The position numbers and the translations under genes are program-made. A DNA stretch of 64,000 bases, taken from assembly GCA_034401795.1 (NCBI GenBank), contig CM067373.1:41423781-41487780 (forward strand). Reading direction: 5' to 3'. Below, piece by piece: positions 12,536 to 21,774 of this stretch; position 1 is the stretch's first letter, and each line of letters starts with the position of its first letter. The stretch is from Chaetoderma sp. LZ-2023a (Eukaryota > Mollusca > Caudofoveata > Chaetodermatida > Chaetodermatidae). The notes beneath the pieces were generated by a model. That model made no database searches, was not told where the DNA came from, and worked only from the letters and a program-made list of their open reading frames with translations.

Positions 12536-12570
12536 TTATTAAATCTAAGCAATACAGATCTCCAATATTT

Positions 12571-13295
12571 ACAGTCTTAGCTAGGCTGGCATGTATGGAT
12601 ATGCTTACCTGGTTATCTACAGCGTTTGCTCCATTTATGATTCCTATTGTGGTGTTTTCCGGAGTTAGACTTCATCTGCCATTTGTTTGTCTTCGTTGTT
12701 GATACTTGCGCGTTTGCTAGTGAATACCATCTTGTCCTTTTTGCAGCATTAAGAGTGTATCAAATGGCATGACCATTGTCATCCAGGAGTATAATAACCA
12801 GTTCACTGATGCTGAAATACTGTGTTTGCATTATCGCAATGATATCTGTGCTTATGGGATGGTTTAGTACCCGTTACTGGAACACACAATATAGGTATAA
12901 CGGTAAAGATGTAACACTGTGTATATTACAAGCCGACCACAGAGTCAAAGATATTGCATGTTTCATTATGACAGGCATAGTGCCATGCATTGCTATGTTA
13001 CTTCTCCATGTCATCAAACACTGTATTGACTCTCAGTCTAGTATGGCATTAGATATCATACCACGACGTACATAAGAATACGGACGCTAGAGTTGTCACA
13101 ATCGTCATCATCATCTTCTATATCTGCTGGTTGTTACAAATGTTATATGGCATCTTACAGCACGCAAAGCTACCGGCGTTCATAAACATAGAAGATAACA
13201 ATTTTCCTAGCCTTTTCTATGCCGTTTCTCTGAACAGTTTTATCAATTCAATAGTCTACGGCGTCCTGTCAAATCTGTACGTGATGGCTTTATGA
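12571..13295 (+). pseudogene. Class A (rhodopsin-like) G-protein-coupled receptor pseudogene, TM2 to TM7
   Basis: Three frames together read through a receptor in order. Frame 1 (from 12571) gives a TM2-like stretch, ARLACMDMLTWLSTAFAPFM. Frame 2 (from about 12668) gives TM3 with its extracellular Cys (ICHLFVFVVDT) and the DRY-position LRVYQMA, followed by an in-frame TGA at 12770 and then PL. It continues through TM4 (ISVLMGW), the loop-2 Cys (VTLCILQAD) and TM5 with its Pro (GIVPCIAMLLLHV). Frame 0 (from 13083) gives TM6 (IVIIIFYICWLLQ) and TM7 with NSIVYG at the NPxxY position, and stops at 13293. TM1 is missing, where the SINE-like block sits. Frameshifts near 12650 and 13070 and the stop make it dead. 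No intron is evident, so it may be a retrocopy or an intronless receptor. The ligand class cannot be told. Confidence 0.65.
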
Positions 13296-13539
13296 AATTT
13301 GTTTGCTATAGTAGGCATTTGAAACAGACAGGCAAAGTCATCTCTGGCTTATTTTTCTAAATTGTACGTGCATATAAATATCACTGTATTCTGCGGCTGT
13401 GGTAGTACAAACATCATACAGCCCTCGTGACATGCTTAACAAATTTATGCAATGACGCCCTCCTCTGGTTTTGTATTTACTGGATGTCGGTAGGGAGAAT
13501 TTTGTGTGACCTATACCTCCATCAATAGAGGCATTTATT

Positions 13540-14000
13540 TATGGCTATACCCCACCCATTTCTCTTCAAGCAGGAACACTTCTCGATCAATCTTGTTTCA
13601 AAATATTCAACGACTATTCAACAGAATTCTCATTAAATTGTAGCCATACAATTGACACACATTAGTTACAGATCTTTGCCAATTTCATGTTGAACCTATG
13701 CCATTTGATAGTGATGTCAGTTAACTAATGGATGAATCCTTTTTAGATGCCCCTCCCCCATCTCAAGCTAAGCTCCGCCCACGCTTTTTCAGGGTTGGGG
13801 TCTATCGGACCCTGAACTCCCTGAATCCCAATTTCCAGAAATCTATCCAGGTAAGCTGTTGAATATTTGAAACTGATTTGACTGGGCGCTGTTGCTGCCT
13901 CAGTCAAATCAGTTTCAAAATATTCGACAGAATGTTTATTAAATAGTAAAGACATACAATTCGTCCACATGGCGGACTATTAAGAGCACCTGGCGGACTT
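13540..14000 (-). repeat. Hairpin-bearing dispersed repeat, copy D (inverted)
   Basis: On the minus strand it has the same order of blocks as copies A-C: TAGTCCGCCA, ACGAATTGTATGTC, the palindrome (plus 13861-13925, with the inner stem mostly lost), the GAAATTGGGATTC stretch and GTGGGCGGAGCTTAGC. Near 13580-13640 there is a second piece of palindrome arm. It shows that the family inserts or spreads in both orientations. Confidence 0.6.
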
Positions 14001-15660
14001 AAATACGCCATTCATGTATTTTAATTGTGAAGACAACCTACCTGGTGACATATTTGAAGTTGATGTTATATACTTGACTGACAGATTGGATTCCTCGATT
14101 GACCCATTTTGATTATGGTGTCAGATGCTTGAGTGACAGATCGGATCCCTCCATTACTGCCAAGCGGTTACTTTCACAATAACTGTCGATGATGTTAATA
14201 CGCATATGCTTTGAAGTGACGATTGTTCGTGAAAATGGCAGGCACAGTAACCATTAATACAAATTTGCTTTGGCGCCGATTAAAAATGATTAGTTTATTG
14301 TTCATCTGATAAATAATGTATGCGGTTAGTGATTGCAGTAACCTGATTTGCTATATTAATGATATATGCGTGCGTATGTGCGGTGTGCGTGTGAGTGCGT
14401 GTGGTCGGTACATTTAAATCAACCAACATTTCGTACGACGCCGATTATATGATCCAGCCAAATTCCTCGGATTCCAATGAGATAGAATAGGCTACGCCTG
14501 TACACTAACAAGTCATTTGAATAAGTTACGTTTTCAAGCAAGACGTGTTTTCAACAGCTGGGGAATATTTTACGGTTTTGAAAACTGCCGTTGATTCTCT
14601 GAAAGTCTCTAGATGCCGAGTTGCAAATCAGCCAGTGTCTCTTTTGTTCCTATTTCATAGGATGGGTGGAGGTTTTGAAAGCTGTTGCTGGATCTCCGAG
14701 TTGGATTACATCATGGAGATTTTTATTTTGCTGTTGCCGACAGTGGACGGTGTCGGTTTTGTTCTGAGAGAGGGAAACGTCAATCGTTCTCTACTCGCTA
14801 TTCAGAATCATTCAACACTACTTCTGTGGGTGAGAGATGCTAATCATCCTTGCCCAGTAATTCAGAAGCGCAATTGTTACGTTTTGAAGACGTTGACACG
14901 GTTTCGTGTTGCCGATTTCCGGTGACATGATTATGTTGCGGGTTGCTTTTACGGGAACGCCCAAGTTCGTGTATCGCTATAAGGAATGTAGCCTTGTTCC
15001 GGCGGCCTGGTGTTTTCTCGGAATTTGATTTTGTAACAACGCCTAGGCTCGTATTTCTTGCGTCACTTAGTGCTCTAGGATGCTAGGGTTATTCGGGTGC
15101 CCGTTTTCTCACCATTGTTACGTGATTTGTTGTTCCCGATAGACACGCATGATATAGCGGCTACTGGCATATTGTCTGCTCGCATTTTACAACCACGATA
15201 TTTTATGATTAAACTAAATCGCATCATGATCATGTGGTACCAGGCTATCGCCCTTAATTTGTTTTGTTTTTAACACAACATATAGGATATTCAGTTAAAC
15301 GAAGCATGCCATCAGTGGCAAAAATTGTTCAACTAATCTCATACTTGTGACGTTATTTCTGTTAATATTGCAGTAACTAGAGTACCAACACAAACTGCGA
15401 TGACATTGTAATACAATATGTAACTTATCAGGGGCGGGATCCAGGCCATTTGCGGTGTGTGCATGCGTGCGTGCGTGTAATTTTACTTATAATGATGATA
15501 TACTGTTTACAGGATGCTGGCTAATGGGGAGCATCCTTGGACAAGGGAAGGGGGATGGAGGTGAGGGGTACTCATTCTCCGACTCATCCTGTAGTGTGTT
15601 ACTATGGTAATTGAAATTATTATTGGATACAATAGCAAGTGGAATCATCTAGTCATATTC
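14001..15660. other. Non-coding stretch left of the long microsatellite
   Basis: It contains GT-rich simple sequence near 14365-14405 and 15458-15478. A 126-codon ORF at 14545 shows no family resemblance. The left end of the Harbinger element and the first exons of its second gene may lie here, but I could not find them. Confidence 0.35.
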
Positions 15661-15747
<87 letters not shown>

Positions 15748-15761
15748 CGGCTGCCGTAGTG

Positions 15762-15849
<88 letters not shown>

Positions 15850-15857
15850 CGGCGGCG

Positions 15858-15945
<88 letters not shown>

Positions 15946-15959
15946 CGGAGGCGGTAGTG

Positions 15960-16032
<73 letters not shown>

Positions 16033-16040
16033 CGGCGGCG

Positions 16041-16074
<34 letters not shown>

Positions 16075-16134
16075 CAGCAGCAGCAGCAGTAGCAGCAGCA
16101 GCAGCAGAGTTAATCGGGAATAACACCATACCTC

Positions 16135-16188
<54 letters not shown>

Positions 16189-16189
16189 T

Positions 16190-16246
<57 letters not shown>

Positions 16247-16270
16247 CTGGTGGTGGCGATGGTGGTGGCG

Positions 16271-16338
<68 letters not shown>
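15661..16338. repeat. Long (AGT)n/(ACT)n microsatellite with GGC/GGT-rich blocks
   Basis: Nearly 680 bases of AGT triplets, broken by blocks of the form AGTGGCGGCGGCGGTAGTGG at about 15745, 15846, 15943 and 16029 (spacing 101, 97 and 86) and a larger GGTGCTGGTGGTGGCGATGG block at about 16239. A (CAG)n stretch (16074-16107) and 28 bases of unique sequence (16108-16135) separate two arrays. The triplet phase stays constant, so all frames look open on both strands. These ORFs are artefacts of the repeat. Confidence 0.95.
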
Positions 16339-16690
16339 CAATCATAGCACAGGCTGTCTTTTGGCTCTGCTAATTACATCGATTTTAGACCGTTTCTACT
16401 ACTCACCCATGCTTATTTTTTGTCCTGTTGTTGTATAAGTGTGTATACGTTAGTTTAGTTATATTTAATTTTGCAAGTTTTGTTGTGGTAGGTAGTTTTT
16501 TGCGACGAAGGTTTTCAGGCTGCAGTAATTTATTTATCACTGCTGTGGCCATTTCAGCCGACCTCTGTTGTGTATTGCTTTTTCTGTCCTATTGTTGTTG
16601 GGATTTTTACCATTTCACGGTCCGTTATACTAGCGCTTTTATTGTTGGCTGATTTTATATTCTGGCTGTCCGTGCTGGATTTTCAGTCGT
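16339..16690. other. Short unassigned stretch, perhaps intron of the Harbinger second gene
   Basis: T-rich sequence ending in an acceptor-like GGATTTTCAG or CGTAG near 16680-16690, directly before the BESS-containing reading frame. No coding signature. Confidence 0.35.
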
Positions 16691-17046
16691 AGAGAGAGTC
16701 GCTACATTCTCGGCTAAGAATGATTGATGCTCTAAAGCGATCAATGGATGCCATAGTAAACAGGAAGCCAAGGGATGAGTGTATGGTGTGGGCTGAATCT
16801 GTGGGTATGCGTTTGCTGACCATGAGCCCTCACCAGCGAGCTTTGGTGCGTTTGCGTGTTGAACAGGTCTTATTTGATGTGGAATATGGATCCTGCAGTA
16901 CCCATCAGCAACAGTCAATGGAGACTCCAAGTTTCTCACAGCCATATGATCAACAGAGCAGTCGTGTGACACTTAGCGACACTGCTGTGTGTTTTTCCTC
17001 TAGTTCAGAGATGTTGTACAATCCTGAAACATTCAATGCAGCTTGA
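16691..17046 (+). CDS. C-terminal exon of the PIF-Harbinger second protein (BESS-type motif)
   Basis: PIF-Harbinger elements carry a second gene for a Myb/SANT or MADF-type DNA-binding protein that helps the nuclease reach the termini. This frame reads RESLHSRLRMIDALKR from a likely splice acceptor, then a region matching the BESS motif (MVWAESVGMRLLTMSPHQRA followed by LVRLRVEQVLFDVEYG). A Ser/Gln-rich tail ends at a TGA at 17044. BESS domains mediate protein contacts in MADF proteins. The N-terminal MADF exon was not found; it may lie beyond the long microsatellite. The gene is convergent with the nuclease gene, with about 200 bases between the stops. The start coordinate is the inferred exon edge. 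Confidence 0.6.
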
Positions 17047-17100
17047 AACAAACACGCAACTAAAGTTTTGACTTCACGAAATTGTTTATTTCGGTATATT

Positions 17101-17145
17101 TGAAATACAAATTAGATCAATCAATTTATTTCAATTTGTATTTCA
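17101..17145. terminator. Palindromic convergent 3' region with poly(A) signals on both strands
   Basis: TGAAATACAAATT (17101-17113) and its exact reverse complement (17133-17145) flank a 19-base spacer, midway between two convergent stop codons. AATAAA occurs on the plus strand at 17150-17155. It occurs on the minus strand at 17125-17130 and 17086-17091. The shared 3' end function is inferred. Confidence 0.5.
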
Positions 17146-17250
17146 GATCAATAAATTTTTTCACTTTGTCACTAAACTGTTTGATTGTTAGTTATCAGGT
17201 TCCTGACCTCGTCGAACATGTCTGAGTTGCCAGGGAAGAGCTCCAACATT

Positions 17251-18991
17251 TTAATTGAAGTACCTTGTAAAATCTTCTCTGATAGCAACTGCGCAGGTTC
17301 CATGATTATTGGTTCCAACACGGCCAACTCTTTCAAGACCCGAGTTCTCGCCAAGCTCACCTCGCCATAGTCCATCAGTTATGTTGCCATCACCGTCGTC
17401 ATAGTCGGTGTAACCAGGTGGGCAATACCGCTGTGTGGGTTGTCTTCCAATATCGGATCTTAGAAAATTATGTAAACAGATTTCTGCCTTAACAATTGAG
17501 TTGACATTTTCAGGCTTGCTAATAATTCGGCCATGGAATATTCTCCAGCGAGCTACTAAAATGCCAAATGAATTTTCTACTACTCGTCTGGAACGAGAGA
17601 GTCTGTAATTAAAAATCTTCCTTTCATCAGGAAGATTACGTCCAGGATAGGGTCGCATCAGGTCTTCTCTCAAAAGGAATGCCTCGTCTCCAACTATTAC
17701 GTAAGGTAGCTTAGTATGTGATCCTGGTAGGTATGCAGGTTTTGGAAAGTTCATACCCTTTCTCTCCATGACCTGCCCAAATGCAGAATGGGCCAACACA
17801 CCTCCATTACTGTGCCTTCCTGATGAACCGACATCAAACAGTGTGAATTTGTATCTGGCATCAGTTAGCGCCATTAACACAATGCTATGAGTCCCTTTAT
17901 AGTTGTAGAACTCCGATCCAGCTTTGTAAGGGGCTTGAATGACCACATGCTTTCCATCGGGCGCGCCAATACAATTGGGAAAATTCCAGAAATTGACAAA
18001 ATCTCTGGCGATATCTAGCCAATCATCCTCCGTAGGAACGGGAACATAAACAGGGCCAAGTGACTCCCAAAGTGCACGACAGGTTTCAGAGACAACCTTG
18101 CAGACAGTTGCATGACCAACACGATATGCAAATGATATAGAAGCTTGTGAATCTCCGGAAGCCAGGTATCTACAATAAAAATGTTAATGATGATATTGAA
18201 TTGATCGCCTACTAGTTCCGTCCGTCCGTCCGTCCATCTGTCCGTCCGTGTGTGCGTGCGTGCGTGTGTATGAGTGTCTGTCCGCACACTGGCGCACAGG
18301 TATCTCGAAAACTACTGGTTCGATTTGGCTCAGACAACAAAGGTTCTTGGATCCCTCGCAAAATCCTTAGCTCTTGGTCATAGAGTAACCAGCTCTTTGG
18401 TCTTATGGAAATCTCATCACGAAATTACAAATAAATATAATTACTTGAGCTTAGAAAATCTGCATCAATGAATATATCGAAAACATTTGAAGGTTTGAAA
18501 ACAACAATAACCTAAGGAGTGTGATACATTACAATCTGGGATGAATCCGGAGTTAGAATAAAATCCTGGGAAATTCCGTAGAAATCCGAAAGTCTGTAAA
18601 ATAAGTGACAAAAATGGAGGGGTAAAAGTTTGCACTCTATGAGTGCTTTTGTCTTCTATATACATGTATTAACCTACCTGATCGTCATCATGAGACATTC
18701 CTTCGGACCGATTGGGATTCTATGCGTTTGGGCATGTTGGATTAGAGGTCCAACCAGCTGCAGAACCTCTTCCAGAAGAGCCGGTGAAAATCTAGCATAC
18801 CTGCCGAAATATTCAGTATCAGAAAGTTCAAGCTCACGAACTAAGTGATAGAAATCACCTTGTCGCCTTCGTTGAGAAAATATTGGTCTCATATACATTC
18901 TAGATGGCTTTTCGTCTTCGTGTTGACACATAGCAATAATTGTATGTACTTGAAGAAGGTAAATTGCTTCCTCGTCACTCATGCTTGCCAT
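17251..18991 (-). CDS. PIF-Harbinger (HARBI1-like) DDE nuclease, two exons, apparently intact
   Basis: Exon 1 runs from the ATG at 18991 down to 18678; exon 2 runs from 18169 to the stop at 17251. Splicing at CAG/GTAGGT and TTTTATTGTAG/ATACC joins codons without a break (...MTIR-YLASGDS...) and gives about 410 residues, close to the usual size. The N-terminal part (SDEEAIYLLQVHTIIAM; PIFSQRRRQGDF) and the middle SIPFAYRVGHAT-like helical region precede the catalytic core. Catalytic Asp 1 is in IGAPDGKHVV (about residue 169), Asp 2 in LFDVGSSGRHSN (about 216) and Glu in RRVVENSFGILVARWR (about 302). All three are present and no stop or frameshift is seen. The intron carries a (GTCC)n/(GT)n tract. 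The enzyme would excise and insert the element with 3-bp target duplications. Whether it is active or host-adopted cannot be told. Confidence 0.88.
18213..18268. repeat. (CCGT)n and (GTGC)n simple repeat in the nuclease intron
   Basis: CCGTCCGTCCGTCCGTCC followed by GTGTGTGCGTGCGTGCGTGT lies inside the intron at 18170-18677. Confidence 0.85.
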
Positions 18992-18999
18992 GTTTTCTC

Positions 19000-19200
19000 A
19001 TCAAAGTTGCTGTCGACTGCGGCGTGTTTCACCACGTGTTCATACTTTTTATGGTTAATGCCGATATACGCCGTTGGTCGCTATTATCTGTCACTTGTCG
19101 ACGTCTACAAACCTAGCGTTTGACGGCGTTAAACGCCGCTAAACGCCTGAAGAAGTATAAACCCAGCTTTATGCGTTAAAGCATGTCAAGTATAAACAGG
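19000..19200 (-). mobile_element. Probable right terminus of the Harbinger element
   Basis: Read on the minus strand, the segment starts CCTGTTTATACTTGACATGC. It repeats GGGTTTATACTTC and then carries clustered palindromes (GCGTTTAGCGGCGTTTAACGC). Such subterminal palindromic clusters upstream of the nuclease ATG are typical of Harbinger ends. The Tx1 LINE reading frame begins immediately outside, at 19201. No matching left terminus was found, so the exact end and target duplication are unproven. Confidence 0.5.
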
Positions 19201-19202
19201 AA

Positions 19203-20518
19203 TTGAGCCTTAGGGTGACAACTGGCGGGTGGAGTGTGGGGCCCATTGACCTTTATCATGGCCTGAAAGAGGTTGTTGGTTCGGGTCCCAAGGTGTTAAA
19301 GGGCCTGATTAATATAAGCAGGTCAGTGTGTCATGTTACGGTATGCAATGAGGGAATTAAAGAAAAATTATTGGAGGATGGACTGATTGTCAATGGAGAA
19401 GTCTGTAAGGTACAGGAAATAGATTCAGATAAACTGCTAATTAAAGTGAAGGCGCCATTAGAAATACCTAATGAACGAATTAGCGCATAAATGGCCAAAT
19501 CTGGTCTAGTAGTTTCAATCTAGAATGAGACGTACCAATTTGACCGATCTCTAGAATATGGAGTTAGACGAGTGTGGATGAAGGATATTTCAAAACCTCT
19601 TCCAAGTACACTCTCAATTGACAATACGTTTTTTCTGCCGTTATGGTACAGGGGCCAGATCAAGACATGCCGCATTTGTACCAGTACCGACCAACTAGCT
19701 AGCGCATGTCAGCATAAGGACAAATGCTTAATTTGTGGGTCAACTGATCATTATAAATGGCGATGTAAGGAAGCAACAAAGAATCAAACTCGAAGTGCTT
19801 CAGAACCAGAGAATCACCAGGAGCCTGAACCAGCTGCTGTAACTGCCGTTTACAAAACGGCTACTGCAGCTGATGTTCATAAACCAGCTAATCCTGTGGT
19901 GGTAGACATGGCAGATTCTATTGAGGTATTGAGCGAGAACGTGACACAAACTCCTGTACCAATGGCTAAGGATGTTAGTTTAACACCCGAGTCAGAAAGT
20001 CTACAACTAGGGCAAACACGATTCAGATCACAGTCCACTGAAATCGCTGATAATTCAATACTAGATCAGGCCTCTCTGACTGTTACCTTGAAAGGCGTGG
20101 AAGGTAAAACCGATATTGCTGTTGGAGCCAGCAAAGAATTAACAAGCACCAGTTCCAGCATTCCTCGCAAGACAGAAAGTAGTCTTAAGCGACAAAAAGA
20201 TGACTCAGATTCTGATGTTTAAGAAGACAATGTTCATGATATGATTATGATGATGGCGTATCTGTTGCTGATTCGGATATATCTGTCAGTACACAGAGTT
20301 CTCAAAATGCGGAAATGGTTATGTACCGCTCTGAAACATGGCAGGTATTGATCCCTTATATAACAAAGAAGGGTGTACGCTATCGTCAGTTACGCAATGA
20401 TTCTGATGTATCAAAATATCAGCATCTGACAGTAATTGAATTAAACACCTCAGAATTCAATGAAAAGATTGGTAAATGGGCAAAAAAGAACTTGAGTAAG
20501 AAAAACAAATCAAATTAA
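19203..20518 (+). pseudogene. Tx1-type LINE ORF1 (RRM-like fold plus two CCHC zinc knuckles)
   Basis: ORF1 proteins of Tx1-clade L1 elements bind the RNA and form the retrotransposition particle. Here an RRM-like segment (VGPIDLYHGLKEVVGSGPKV ... VCHVTVCNEGIKEKLLEDG) is followed by the connecting VRRVWMKDISKPLPSTLSI and PLWYRGQIKTC. Two adjacent CCHC knuckles (CRIC...ACQHKDKC, then CLICGSTDHYKWRCKEA) come next, then a Ser/Pro/Glu-rich tail and a basic end (KKNLSKKNKSN). Stops at 19488 and about 20221 and a frame change near 20300 break it. The 5' end abuts the Harbinger terminus, so the true start is absent. ORF2 begins four bases after the last stop. Confidence 0.8.
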
Positions 20519-20521
20519 AAT

Positions 20522-21730
20522 ATGGCAGTTTTAAATTTATGTTTTAAAATATTTTTAATGTTAATTTGCACATTAAATTGCAGAGGTTTAAATGACGAAA
20601 TAAAACAGCATGTACTATTAGATGAATTAAAGGCAAGAAATGTTGACATTATTGTGCTGCAGGAGACAAAATTACAAGATATAGAGGTTATTGAAAGGTT
20701 CAGGTGTTTGACGAATGGAGAACTCTATTACTCTGTTGCCAATGAACCGAGTGCAGGTGTTGCAATTTTGTTTCTCCCAAAATGCCTCAGCTCGATAAAT
20801 ATCAATACTTCTTCATCTTATAACAATGGGCAGTGGGTTAAAGTTGTAATCGACATAGAAGGGTCAAATTACACTTTAGTTTCAATCTATGCACCGGCGT
20901 TGCATTCTGAAAGATGTACATTCTTGTCCAGTATATCACCCATTCTTAATGATAATGCTGACAATATTATCCTTGGTGGTGATTTTAACTGTGTTATGGA
21001 TGGGACGCAAGACAGAAGTTCACTTTCTAGCTATGGTGACACATCGCATGGCAGACTTAAAGCTATATGTGATGCAGAACATTTACTGGATAGTTATCGA
21101 ATATTAAATCCAGAGGGTCGTGATTTCACATGGCATTCAAATAACGGCCAACTCGCCTCTAGAATAGATCGAATTTATATTCAAAGAACATTGAAAGGAA
21201 ATCTGGTAACTGCTGGTATGTATCCCATTAGGTTCTCTGACCATGACATGTTTTACATCACGCTGGATAATGCCGACTGGGTTAAACGTGGCCCTGGCTT
21301 TTGGAAAATTAATAATTCGCTGCTAAATGAATCTAAATATCAAACTTGTGTTAAAAGTTTTTGGCAACATAAGCTTCGAAACAAAAATTCCCATAACAAT
21401 TTAATAACATGGTGGGAAGATGTAAAAGTTGGATTTGCCCACATTTCAAAACAATATGCCATTGGGAAAGCACGAATGATGCACAAGGAGAAGAAAGCAC
21501 TTGAGCGTTCTCTGTTTCTCCTAAGTAGGAAGGTTGTGAATGGTGAGAGTCAGCATAGTGAACGGCTAAGCGATATAAAATCAAAGCTTACGCAAATAGG
21601 TAGATATAGGGTTGAAGGTGCAATAACTAGGAGCAGAACACAAATGTATATCGACGGAGAGAAGCCAACGAAATACTTGTATGGGATCGAAAAATCTAGA
21701 GAAGTTGAGAAATTAATTAGGAATTTAAAT

Positions 21731-21774
<44 letters not shown>

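Noticed and set aside
14545-14925. 126-codon ORF left of the microsatellite
   Set aside because: No recognisable domain, no matching neighbour, and a length expected by chance in this stretch.
14000-15660. Left terminus of the Harbinger element
   Set aside because: I looked for the complement of the right end (CCTGTTTATACTTG) and did not find it; the left end remains unplaced.
15639-16341. Long open frames of poly-Val, poly-Thr, poly-Leu and poly-Tyr on both strands
   Set aside because: They come from the AGT triplet array, which has no stops in most phases. No protein motif or start context.
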